The notes beneath the pieces were generated by a model. It had not been told where the DNA came from and did not search any database. It worked only from the letters and a program-made list of their open reading frames with translations. From assembly GCA_048498995.1 (NCBI GenBank), contig JBEHWX010000008.1:32313-96312 (forward strand): a DNA stretch of 64,000 nucleotides, given 5' to 3'. Each line of letters opens with the position of its first letter. Position 1 is the stretch's first letter. The stretch comes from JBEHWX01 sp048498995. Its GTDB lineage: Bacteria; Bacteroidota; Ignavibacteria; OLB7. Both the position numbers and the translations under genes were made by a program. Below, piece after piece: positions 26,101-34,041 of the stretch.

Positions 26101-27706
26101 TCTCAGACTCTTCGAGTCGAGCATCATCGGCATCATCGTCGCCGATCTGGACGGCATGGTCACCGAGGCCAACGACGCCTTCCTCGACATGGTCGGCTTC
26201 ACGCGGGAGGACCTGCGCGAGGGGAAGATCAAGTGGATGCAGATGACCCCCGCGCGCTACTATCGGCGGGAGCGCCAGGCCGCGACCGAGTCGCAGGCCA
26301 CCGGCGCCTTCTCCCCCTACGAGAAGGAGTTCGTCCGGAAGGATGGCGCCCTGGTGCCGGTGCTGATCGGCGGGGCCACCATCGGCGATGACGGACGCCG
26401 CCTGATCTGCTTCGTGGTCGACCTGACCGAGCGGCGCAAGGGAGAGAAGGAGCGCCTGGACCTGCTCCATCGGGAGCAGAGCGCGCGCCGCGAGGCCGAG
26501 ACCGCCAACCGGCTCAAGGACGAGTTCCTGGCCACCGTCTCCCACGAGCTTCGCACGCCGCTGAACGCGATCCTCGGATGGGTGCAGCTGCTCCGCACCG
26601 GCGAGCTCGACCCCGAGACCAACGAGCGGGCGCTGGAGACGATCGAGCGGAACGCCAAGGCGCAGACGCAGATCATCGAGGATATCCTCGACGTCTCCCG
26701 GATCGTCTCCGGCAAGATCCGGCTGGAGATGCTGCCGGTAGAGCTGGCCCCGGTGGTCAACGCCGCGCTCGACGCGTTCAGGCTCGCCGCCGAGGCGCGA
26801 CAGATCACGCTCGTGCTCAATTGCCAGGAGGAGCCGGCGCAGGTGCTCGGCGACGCGCAGCGGCTTCAGCAGGTGGTCTGGAACCTCCTGTCCAACGCGA
26901 TCAAGTTCACGCCGCAGGGAGGACGCGTCGAGATCGGGCTTGCCCGGATCGGCAGGAGCGCCGAGGTCCGCGTGACCGATACCGGCAAGGGGATCGCGCC
27001 GGAGTTTCTCCCCTACGTCTTCGACCGGTTCCGCCAGGCCGACGGCTCGAACACCCGTCCGCACGGCGGCCTCGGGCTCGGGCTGGCGATCGTGCGCCAC
27101 CTTGTGGAGCTGCACGGCGGCTCGGTGATGGCCCAGAGCGATGGCGATGGAACCGGCGCCACCTTCCGCGTCCGCATTCCCCTCCGCTCCTCCCGCGCCG
27201 AGACGCTCCGCCTGGATGGAGCCGACGGCCGCGACGGCGACGCGCTTCCGGCAACCGGACGGCTGGGAGATCCCGCCGGCGCCGACGGCGCTCCACCGGA
27301 GCGACTCGACGGCGTCCGCGTGCTCGCCGTCGACGACGAGGCGGACACGCTGGAGATGGTCCGCACCGCGCTCGAGCGCCGTGGCGCGATCGTCACCACG
27401 GCCGCCTCCGCGGCGGCCGCGTTCCGTGCCTTTACCCTGGCGCGCCCCGAGCTCGTGATCAGCGACATCGGGATGCCGGAGGAGGATGGCTACACCCTGA
27501 TCGAACGGATCAGACGAGCCGAGGGGACCGTGGGGCGCCCGGTGCCGGCGATCGCGCTGACCGCCTATGCCCGGAGCGAGGATAGCGCCCGCGCGCTGCG
27601 CGCCGGATTCAACGTCCACATGGCGAAGCCGGTCGAGCCCGCGCTGCTGATCCGGATCGCGGCGCGCCTCCTCGGAAGCCCGGCCTCCGGCGGCATCACG
27701 CGATAG
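23108..27706 (+). CDS. Soluble multi-sensor hybrid histidine kinase (3 PAS, 4 GAF, HisKA, HATPase, receiver)
   Basis: A 1532-residue cytoplasmic protein with no membrane segment. Domains in order: PAS (about 34-136), GAF (148-310), PAS (317-440), GAF (441-620), GAF (622-800), GAF (801-990), PAS (995-1115), HisKA with H1146 in VSHELRTPLNAILGWVQLL, HATPase (1245-1360; NAIKFTPQGG, GLGLGLAIVRHLVELHGG), and receiver (1404-1520) with phosphoacceptor D1453 in ELVISDIGMPEEDG and conserved Lys in MAKPVEP. Its HisKA/receiver module is of a different subtype (NAILGWVQLL) from the three kinases with TPVLS/TPVLA. GAF and PAS domains suggest small-molecule, redox or light input; the ligands cannot be told. 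It opens a block of nine signalling genes on the same strand, separated from the next kinase by 129 nt. Confidence 0.92.
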   Translation: MEVSPENIDTDETALERALRRLLPTEGGFRLLLASDHVGIGLVDDEGSLLDANRPLLEMLGLLRQELTDGAFRISELTPADHRQADELAAAEIATEGVCRPYRKELFRSDGARIPVLTAMVTTPLGERILFALRAGADARRERHLPLQYAVTRILGEASSLGGAARSVIERVCMEIGWDAGTLWILDPTEHRLRCVEAWSREEELFAPLMSASLEHAFERGVGLPGQVWESGRAAWIEDVTMGSEFTRREATIESSVRSAASVPVMVDGAINGVIELYTTTPQRESPTLLEFFAGIGGQIGQYIERKRAERAITEGAERFRALIEHSWEAVALIDRTGALLYSSPPGMRLLGYVPETLYGHNVFELIHPDDIPATLLRFEELLAHPGERAVAEYRFRHADGEWIWLEAGATNMLEEPSLRAIVVNYRDITERKKIEERIRFLAGTGTLLAESLDYQKTLRRVVELAVPTFADWCSVLTVDADCAIEEFVVANADPERERWGREMFLRYPPKPGFNGCFHALRTRESILGGAIPDEQLVELAHDAEHLAMLRAAGIQSYIVVPMVARGEVMGLFGLFIDESPRRYAEEDRLLAVEIANRAAAAIDNARLYAAERLARRQAEEATNRSGRLQQITASLSEAINSSQVATVVLHQGVESLNAETAVLALLDRERDWFEVLGTLGVPEQILENWHGFAASGSTPIADAARAAAPVWIGTRQEFDLAYPHLINVPVLAGQGARCALPLIVDGRVLGGLGICFPTPRAFSEEEKAFAMALARQCAQALERTRLYDAERSARAAADAAARRSAFLAEASKVLASSLDVESTLGALTRLAIPELADVCVIDLLPQSGWRIPPVMAMGGQTPPPLARYLNDPLQMSSRYGFRKVTTTSRPELVRTFDGAVDAEVEMPSEHRTMLAELGITSYLCVPITARSEMLGALTLVWTNPALRYDERDLALAEDVAARIALAIDNARLYRMAQEELAERKRTERALVQSNARFLRLFESSIIGIIVADLDGMVTEANDAFLDMVGFTREDLREGKIKWMQMTPARYYRRERQAATESQATGAFSPYEKEFVRKDGALVPVLIGGATIGDDGRRLICFVVDLTERRKGEKERLDLLHREQSARREAETANRLKDEFLATVSHELRTPLNAILGWVQLLRTGELDPETNERALETIERNAKAQTQIIEDILDVSRIVSGKIRLEMLPVELAPVVNAALDAFRLAAEARQITLVLNCQEEPAQVLGDAQRLQQVVWNLLSNAIKFTPQGGRVEIGLARIGRSAEVRVTDTGKGIAPEFLPYVFDRFRQADGSNTRPHGGLGLGLAIVRHLVELHGGSVMAQSDGDGTGATFRVRIPLRSSRAETLRLDGADGRDGDALPATGRLGDPAGADGAPPERLDGVRVLAVDDEADTLEMVRTALERRGAIVTTAASAAAAFRAFTLARPELVISDIGMPEEDGYTLIERIRRAEGTVGRPVPAIALTAYARSEDSARALRAGFNVHMAKPVEPALLIRIAARLLGSPASGGITR

Positions 27707-27835
27707 CTCGCGGCGCCGAGGCGCGCACGACGCCGAGGCGCGCACGACCGAGGGCATCAGCAGAACATCGAACGGCCGCCGCGGCCGACGGGATCGAGTG
27801 TCGATCCCCTTCCCGCCGCGCGGCCTCCGGACGAT

Positions 27836-30800
27836 ATGGACAGGAACCCATCGACATCGGAACGATATGGCCGCGCGCTGCTCGCGCTGGTCGGAGGACT
27901 CCTCGTCGCCGTCGTGCTTCGCGGCCCGCTGACGCTGCCGATCCCGCTCGTGGCGGCGGTGGCCTGCGCGGCGTGGTACGGCGGCACCGGGCCCGGCATC
28001 CTCGTCACGGCCCTCTCCTCCACGGTGGTGCTGCTGGTGCTCTCCCACTCCGGCCTCCCCGGACGGATCGAAGCCCCGATCCTCTTCGTCTCCTTCTCCC
28101 TCCTGCTGGTCTGGCTTCTCGGCAACGATGCCCGACGGCGCGCGCTCGCCACCGCCGATGACGCCGCCGACCGCCCGGCGCCCGACGAGGCACTCCGCGA
28201 CGCGCCCGGCGACGACGCACCCCGCGGCGACGACGCACCCCGCGACGACAGCGCGCGGCGCCACGGCATGGAGACGCTCGCGGACGCCGGCGAAACCGCG
28301 CGGCGGCGGATGGAGTTCATGGCCGAGGCCGGAGAGCTCCTGGCCGGCTCACTCGATTACGAGGAGACCCTCGCGCGCGTGGCCCGCCTCGCGGTGCCCC
28401 ACGTGGCCGACTGGTGCACGGTGGACATGCTCGACAACGACGGCGACGTGCAGTGCGTGGCCGTGGCGCACGTGGATCCGGAAAAGGTGAAGTGGGCCAC
28501 CGAGCTGCAGAAACGCTACCCGGTCGACATGAGCGCCGCGAACGGACTGCCGCAGGTGCTCCGCAGCGGACGCCCCGAGTTCTATCCGCTGATCACCGAC
28601 GAGATGCTGGTGGCCCTCGCGGAGGATCCGGAGCAGCTCGAGCTGGCGCGGACCATCGGCTACACCTCCGTGATGATCGTCCCCCTGGCCGCGCGCGGCC
28701 GGACCCTCGGCGCCATCACCTTCGTCACCACCGAATCGGGACGCCGCTTCGACCGGAGCGACCTGGCGCTGGCAACCGACCTTGCGCGCATCGCCGGGCT
28801 GGCCGTGGACAACGCGCGGCTCCATCGTCAGGTCGCCGCCAGCCGCGAATGGCTCGAGGTGACGCTCGGGAGCATCGGTGACGCGGTGATCGCCACCGAC
28901 GATCGCGGCAACGTCACCTTCATGAATGAGGTGGCCGAGAAGCTCACCGCCTGGAGCCACGCCGAATCGGTCAGACGCCCGCTCGCGGAGATCTTCAGGA
29001 TCATCAACGAGACCTCGCGGCAGCCGGTGGAAAGCCCGGTCGAGCGGGTGCTGCGCGATGGCGTGATCGTCGGGCTGGCCAACCACACGCTGCTGATCGA
29101 TCGCAACGGCAAAGAGTGGCCGATCGACGACAGCGCCGCGCCGATCCGCGGACGCAACGGCGCGATCGTCGGCGTGGTCCTGGTCTTCCACGACGTGACC
29201 GAGGCGCGCCACGCCGAAGCGCAGCTCCAGGCCTCGCGCGATCAGCTCGACGTGATCCTTCGGAGCGTCGCCGACGGCATCACGATGCAGGACCGGAACG
29301 GCAAGCTGGTCTTCGCCAACGACGAGGGGGCGCACGTGGTCGGATTCCGGAGCGCCGAGGAGATGCTGGCCACGCCGGTGGAGCGGATCATGGAAGGCTT
29401 CGAGCTCCTGGACGAGGCGGGGCGGCCCCTGCCGCTGGCCGAGGTTCCGGGACGCAAGGTGATGGATGGCGCCGGCAACGCCAGCGCGGTGATCCGGTTC
29501 CGGCGCAAGGGGACCGACGAGGAGCGCTGGTCGATCGTGCGCGCCAGCCCGGTGATCGACGACCACGGGAAGGTGATCTTCGCGATCAACATCTTCCAGG
29601 ATATCACCGAGCGGAAGCGCGCCGAGGAGGAGCTCCAGCGCCGATTCGACACGCTGCAGAACATCTATCAGCTGAGCGAGGCCGCCAGCCGCGCCGAGGA
29701 GTCGCACCAGATCGACGACGCCGCGCTCGACGGCATCGAGCGGATGCTCGGGGCCACGCGCAGCGCCATCCTCCTCTTCGATGAGCGGGGAATCATGGCG
29801 TTCCGCTCCTGGCGCAATCTCTCCGACGAATATCGCGCGGCCGTGGAGGGGCATTCCCCCTGGACGCGGGAGTCGAAGGATCCCCGGCCGGTGCTCGTGC
29901 CGGACGCCCTGGCCGACCCGTCGCTCGAGGCGCTCCACCCGGTGCTCCGCGCCGAGGGGATCGGCGCCCTCTGCTTTATCCCGCTCGTCTACCGCGACCG
30001 CCTGATCGGCAAGTTCATGGTCTACTTCGAGCAGCCGCGCCCGTTCAACGAGGAGGAGATCCAGCTTGCCGAGACCGTGGCGCGCCACGTGGCCTTCGCC
30101 ATCGGCCGCCGCGAGGACGAGGAGGCGATCCGCTTCCAGGCCCATCTGCTCGACAGCGTGGAGCAGGGCGTGCTCGCCAGCGACAACGACGGACGGATCA
30201 TCTACGCCAACCGTTACGCCGAAACCGTCTACGGCCGCCCCTCCGCCGAGCTGATCGGGATGCCCGATCTGGATCTGGTGAATAACCCGGAGGGGCTCGC
30301 CACGGCGACTGACGTGCTGAAGCGCCTGCGCGAGGGGACGAGCTGGTCCGGCGAGATCCCGATCCGGCGCGCCGACGGCACCATCTTCCCCGCCCTGATC
30401 AGCCTCAGCCCGATCACCTCGCGCGAGGGGGAGCAGATCGGCATCGTCGGCGTCACGATCGACGTTACCGAGCGGAAGCGGATGATGGAGCGGCTGGAGG
30501 AGGAGACCGAGACGCTGGAGGTGCTCAACCGCACCGGTCGGATCCTCTCGGCCGAGCTCGAGCTGGAGAAGCTGCTGCAGTCGGTGACCGACGCGGCCAC
30601 CGATCTCACCGGCGCGGCCTTCGGCGCCTTCTTCTACAACAAGGCCGACGACGACGGCGGCTCCTATCTCCTCTACACGCTGGCCGGCGCGCCGCGCGAG
30701 CACTTCGAGCATCTGCCGATGCCGCGCGCCACGGAGATCTTCGCCCCCACCTTCCGCGGCGAGGGGAACGTGCGGCTCGACGACGTGAGGAAGGATCCCC

Positions 30801-32200
30801 GCTTCGGCCGGAACGCCCCGTATCACGGGCATCCGCCGGGGCATCTCCCGGTGGTCAGCTATCTGGCCATACCGGTCGTCTCCCGCTCCGGCGAGGTCTT
30901 CGGCGGGCTCTTCTTCGGGCATCCGGAGCCGGGCGTGTTCACCGAGCGCGCCGAGCGGATCGTCACCGGACTTGCCGCGCAGGTGGCCATCGCGATCGAC
31001 AACGCCAGGCTGTACCAGGGAGCACAGAAGGAGATCGCCGAGCGCCGCCGCGCCGAGGAGGAGCTGAAGACCGCCAAGGAGACCGCCGAGGAGGCCAACG
31101 CCGCCAAGGATCAGTTCCTGGCCGTGCTCAGCCATGAGCTCCGCACCCCGCTCACCCCCGTGCTCTCGAGCGTCTACGCGCTGGAGACCGAGGAGCAGCT
31201 CCCGGAGGATATCCGCCTGTATATCCAGGTGATCCGCCGCAACGTGGAGCTGGAGGCGCGCCTGATCGACGATCTGCTCGACCTCACCCGCATCTCCAAG
31301 GGGAAGCTTCAACTCTCGGTGGAGACCGCCGACGCCCACGCCCTCCTCCGCTATGTTCTGGAGATCTGCCAGAGCGAGGCCCAGGCCAAGCAGCTGGAGA
31401 TGGTGCTCGAGCTGACCGCGACCGAATCGCACGTGAAGGGAGATCCCGCGCGACTGCAGCAGGTGTTCTGGAACCTGATCAAGAACGCCATCAAGTTCAC
31501 CCCGAGCGGCGGACGCGTCACCATCCGCTCCTGGAGCGTCGATGGCGGACGGCTCGGCGTGGAGGTGAGCGATACCGGCATCGGCATCGAGCCGGACGTG
31601 CTCCCGAGGATCTTCAACGCGTTCGAGCAGGGAGAGCAGACGATCACCCGCCGCTTCGGCGGACTCGGCCTCGGGCTGGCCATCAGCAAGGCGCTGGTGG
31701 ACATGCACGGCGGCGAGCTCTCGGTGACGAGCGCGGGAGCCAACCACGGCTCGACCTTCACCGTGCTGCTGCCGGTCGCCCATGCCGGCGGATCGAGCGA
31801 CACCTCGGCCAGCGACGCCCCGGCCGAGCGAATGGCCACATCCGAGGCGCTGAAGATCCTGATCGTCGACGACCACGAGGATACCAGCAAGGTGATGAAG
31901 CTCCTGCTGGAGCGAAGCGGCTACATGGTCTTCACCGCCGCGGATGTCCGCTCGGCGCTGGAGATCGCCGCGATGCAGCCGTTCGATCTGCTGATCAGCG
32001 ACATCGGCCTTCCCGACGGCAGCGGCGTGGACCTGATGGAGAAGCTCCGCCATCGGGGGCCGGTCAAGGGGATCGCGCTCAGCGGATTCGGGATGGAGCA
32101 GGATGTGCGGCGGAGCAAGGAGGCGGGGTTCTACGAGCACCTGACCAAGCCGGTCAGCTTCCAGCGCCTGCACGACGTGATCCAGAAGCTTACTTCATGA
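27836..32200 (+). CDS. Membrane-anchored multi-sensor hybrid histidine kinase
   Basis: A 1454-residue protein. The first 95 residues hold three to four hydrophobic helices (LLALVGGLLVAVVL, LVAAVACAAW, LVTALSSTVVLLVL, LFVSFSLLLVWLL) of the KdpD/DUF4118 kind, so it is anchored in the inner membrane. A charged linker with an 18-bp duplication (GDDAPR twice) follows. Then GAF (about 155-325), PAS (330-455), PAS (460-595), GAF (600-760), PAS (765-880), GAF (895-1060), HisKA with H1100 (VLSHELRTPLTPVLSSVYAL), HATPase (1200-1310), and receiver with D1389 (FDLLISDIGLPDGSG). The HisKA-HATPase-receiver part is very similar to that of the kinases at 38776 and 40903 (shared IALSGFGME and EHLTKPVSFQRL), evidence of recent duplication. 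Confidence 0.92.
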   Translation: MDRNPSTSERYGRALLALVGGLLVAVVLRGPLTLPIPLVAAVACAAWYGGTGPGILVTALSSTVVLLVLSHSGLPGRIEAPILFVSFSLLLVWLLGNDARRRALATADDAADRPAPDEALRDAPGDDAPRGDDAPRDDSARRHGMETLADAGETARRRMEFMAEAGELLAGSLDYEETLARVARLAVPHVADWCTVDMLDNDGDVQCVAVAHVDPEKVKWATELQKRYPVDMSAANGLPQVLRSGRPEFYPLITDEMLVALAEDPEQLELARTIGYTSVMIVPLAARGRTLGAITFVTTESGRRFDRSDLALATDLARIAGLAVDNARLHRQVAASREWLEVTLGSIGDAVIATDDRGNVTFMNEVAEKLTAWSHAESVRRPLAEIFRIINETSRQPVESPVERVLRDGVIVGLANHTLLIDRNGKEWPIDDSAAPIRGRNGAIVGVVLVFHDVTEARHAEAQLQASRDQLDVILRSVADGITMQDRNGKLVFANDEGAHVVGFRSAEEMLATPVERIMEGFELLDEAGRPLPLAEVPGRKVMDGAGNASAVIRFRRKGTDEERWSIVRASPVIDDHGKVIFAINIFQDITERKRAEEELQRRFDTLQNIYQLSEAASRAEESHQIDDAALDGIERMLGATRSAILLFDERGIMAFRSWRNLSDEYRAAVEGHSPWTRESKDPRPVLVPDALADPSLEALHPVLRAEGIGALCFIPLVYRDRLIGKFMVYFEQPRPFNEEEIQLAETVARHVAFAIGRREDEEAIRFQAHLLDSVEQGVLASDNDGRIIYANRYAETVYGRPSAELIGMPDLDLVNNPEGLATATDVLKRLREGTSWSGEIPIRRADGTIFPALISLSPITSREGEQIGIVGVTIDVTERKRMMERLEEETETLEVLNRTGRILSAELELEKLLQSVTDAATDLTGAAFGAFFYNKADDDGGSYLLYTLAGAPREHFEHLPMPRATEIFAPTFRGEGNVRLDDVRKDPRFGRNAPYHGHPPGHLPVVSYLAIPVVSRSGEVFGGLFFGHPEPGVFTERAERIVTGLAAQVAIAIDNARLYQGAQKEIAERRRAEEELKTAKETAEEANAAKDQFLAVLSHELRTPLTPVLSSVYALETEEQLPEDIRLYIQVIRRNVELEARLIDDLLDLTRISKGKLQLSVETADAHALLRYVLEICQSEAQAKQLEMVLELTATESHVKGDPARLQQVFWNLIKNAIKFTPSGGRVTIRSWSVDGGRLGVEVSDTGIGIEPDVLPRIFNAFEQGEQTITRRFGGLGLGLAISKALVDMHGGELSVTSAGANHGSTFTVLLPVAHAGGSSDTSASDAPAERMATSEALKILIVDDHEDTSKVMKLLLERSGYMVFTAADVRSALEIAAMQPFDLLISDIGLPDGSGVDLMEKLRHRGPVKGIALSGFGMEQDVRRSKEAGFYEHLTKPVSFQRLHDVIQKLTS

Positions 32201-32252
32201 TCGCCGTCCGAACCGGCCGTGCCGGATCGGAGTACGATATATTCGAGAACAC

Positions 32253-32933
32253 ATGAAACCGACGACACTGGAGATCGACGACTCGATCGAGATATTCGGC
32301 CCCTCGGCCCCCCTCGGCCTCTATCCGGTCGAGGATTACCCGCGCCCGGCCGCGGAGCCTTCCGTCGCGGAGCCTTCCGTCGCGGAGCCTTCCATCGCGG
32401 AGCCCTCCGTCGCGGAGCCCTCCGTCGCGGAGACTTCCGTCGCGGAGACTTCCGTCGCGGAGACTTCCGTCGCGGAGACTTCCGTCGCGGAGACTTCCGT
32501 CGCGGAGGCACCCGCCTTGGAGAGTCCGGAGATGGAGCCTTCCATCGTGGACGCGCGGCCGATGGAGCCGCTCCCGATCGGGGCGGAGAAAGCCGAGGCG
32601 ACCGGCGTCCCCGCGACGGAAACGGGCGCGACCGGGTTCGTGGCGCTCAGCAAGTTCGAGATCGCCAATGGGATGATCGAGGAGGTCAGAAGCGCCTTCC
32701 GCAACCGCCCGCATCTGGTCGACGGCGCCCCCGGCTTTCTCCGGATGGACGTGATCAGCCCGGTCGAGGCTCCCGCCGAAATCTGGCTGATCACCCACTG
32801 GACCGACGAGGCGAGCTACCGGAGCTGGCACCGGAGCCATGTATATCGGGAGTCGCACGGCGGCATCCCGAAAGGATTGAAGCTCCGTCCGCAGGGAACC
32901 GAGCTCCGCTATTTCGATCACGTCTGCTCCTGA
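32253..32933 (+). CDS. ABM-domain (IsdG/HmoA-like) protein with a repetitive SVAEP/SVAET linker
   Basis: A 226-residue soluble protein. Residues 33-87 are ten tandem pentapeptides (AEPSV, AEPSI, then five AETSV) encoded by a 15-bp DNA repeat. The C-terminal 100 residues are an antibiotic-biosynthesis-monooxygenase fold: FVALSKFEIANGMIEEVRSA, GFLRMDVISPVE, IWLITHWTDEASYRSWHRS, then a His-containing helix. Members include heme-degrading IsdG/HmoA enzymes and cofactor-free quinone-forming monooxygenases; the Trp/His pattern fits the heme-binding type but does not prove it. It is first in the operon with the cobalamin-binding protein, 25 nt upstream of it. Heme-degrading enzymes often accompany photoreceptors as suppliers of bilin; whether that applies to a B12-based system is speculation. 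Confidence 0.78.
   Translation: MKPTTLEIDDSIEIFGPSAPLGLYPVEDYPRPAAEPSVAEPSVAEPSIAEPSVAEPSVAETSVAETSVAETSVAETSVAETSVAEAPALESPEMEPSIVDARPMEPLPIGAEKAEATGVPATETGATGFVALSKFEIANGMIEEVRSAFRNRPHLVDGAPGFLRMDVISPVEAPAEIWLITHWTDEASYRSWHRSHVYRESHGGIPKGLKLRPQGTELRYFDHVCS
32352..32501 (+). repeat. Ten in-frame 15-bp units (GCGGAGCCTTCCGTC / GCGGAGACTTCCGTC)
   Basis: Ten contiguous units with only a few substitutions between them. The last five are identical, which indicates recent expansion. Each unit has near-inverted ends (GCGGA...TCCGT). Confidence 0.95.
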
Positions 32934-32958
32934 GGGGGCCGGAGAAAGGAACGCGCGC

Positions 32959-34041
32959 ATGATGCCGAGCACGATCAGCGATCAGGATGCAAGCAGGATG
33001 ATCGACAGCCGCCGCCGCGAGCTGGCCGAGGCGATCACGAATACTCACTACGAGCGGTTCCCGGAGCTCGAGGCCCGCTACGGCCCGATCGGCCGGGTCC
33101 GCTGCCTGGAGGATGCCGAGTTCCATCTCTCGTTTCTGAGCGAGGCGATGGCCAACCAGCTCCCCCACCTGTTCGCCGATTACATCGGCTGGGCAAAGGC
33201 GATGCTGCAGGGTCGGGGCATTCCGCCGGAGGATCTCGCCGTCAACCTCGACTGCATGCGCCAGGCGCTCCGACAGAGCCTTCCCGAACCGGTCGGCGGC
33301 GTGGCCGACCGATACATCGCCGCCGGGCTCGAGGAGCTTCCGCGGCTCCCCGGCGAGCCGGCAACCTTTCTGCTGGATGACGCCCCCCATACCGCGCTGG
33401 CGCGCGAGTTCCTCCAGGCGCTCCTCGACGGCCAGCGCCAGCGCGCCAGTCGGATGATCCTCGACGCCGTCGCCGACGGCATCACCGTGCGCGACATCTA
33501 TCTCCACGTCTTCCAGCCCTCGCAGCGGGAGATCGGCAGGCTCTGGCAGATCAACCGGCTCACCGTGGCGCAGGAGCATTACTGCACCGCCGCCACGCAG
33601 CTGATCATGTCGCAGCTCTACGCCAATATCTTCTCCTCCGAAAAGAACGGCCGGACGATGGTGGCAACCTGCGTCTCCGGCGATCTCCACGAGATCGGCG
33701 TCAGGATGGTCTCCGACTTCTTCGAGATGGAGGGATGGAGCACCTTCTACGTCGGAGCCAACGCCCCGACCTCGAGCATCGTCTCCCTCCTGGTCGAACA
33801 GAAGGCGGAGCTGCTGGCGGTCTCGGCCACGATGACCTTCCACGTGCACGTGGTCGAAGAGCTGATCGCCGCGGTGCGGAAGGATCCCCGGCTGGCGCAC
33901 GTGAAGGTGATCGTCGGCGGATATCCGTTCAATCTGGCCCCGGACCTCTGGCGCTCCATCGGCGCCGACGCCTGCGCCAACGACGCGCTGGACGCGGTGG
34001 CGATCGCCCGACGCCTGGTCGGACTCCCGGAGGGACGATGA
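32959..34041 (+). CDS. Cobalamin-binding sensor protein with CarH-type W-x9-EH motif (candidate B12 photoreceptor)
   Basis: A 360-residue soluble protein. Residues 1-130 are a helical domain I do not recognise (HLSFLSEAMANQLPHLFADY, WAKAMLQGRGIPPEDLA). Residues about 145-225 are the four-helix B12-binding_2 domain, with W196 and E206-H207 (LWQINRLTVAQEHYCTAA), the W-x9-EH motif of CarH/LitR-type adenosylcobalamin photoreceptors. Residues 230-350 are the Rossmann-type B12-binding domain with D242-L-H244-E-I-G247, the DxHxxG motif whose His is the lower cobalt ligand. CarH His132, next to the Trp and used in the light-formed bis-His adduct, is Gln197 here. Unlike CarH there is no DNA-binding domain, so output should be by protein contact. 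Its stop overlaps the start of the next kinase by ATGA, and two more kinase/regulator genes follow. Methyltransferase corrinoid proteins share the fold but usually lack W-x9-EH. Confidence 0.88.
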   Translation: MMPSTISDQDASRMIDSRRRELAEAITNTHYERFPELEARYGPIGRVRCLEDAEFHLSFLSEAMANQLPHLFADYIGWAKAMLQGRGIPPEDLAVNLDCMRQALRQSLPEPVGGVADRYIAAGLEELPRLPGEPATFLLDDAPHTALAREFLQALLDGQRQRASRMILDAVADGITVRDIYLHVFQPSQREIGRLWQINRLTVAQEHYCTAATQLIMSQLYANIFSSEKNGRTMVATCVSGDLHEIGVRMVSDFFEMEGWSTFYVGANAPTSSIVSLLVEQKAELLAVSATMTFHVHVVEELIAAVRKDPRLAHVKVIVGGYPFNLAPDLWRSIGADACANDALDAVAIARRLVGLPEGR

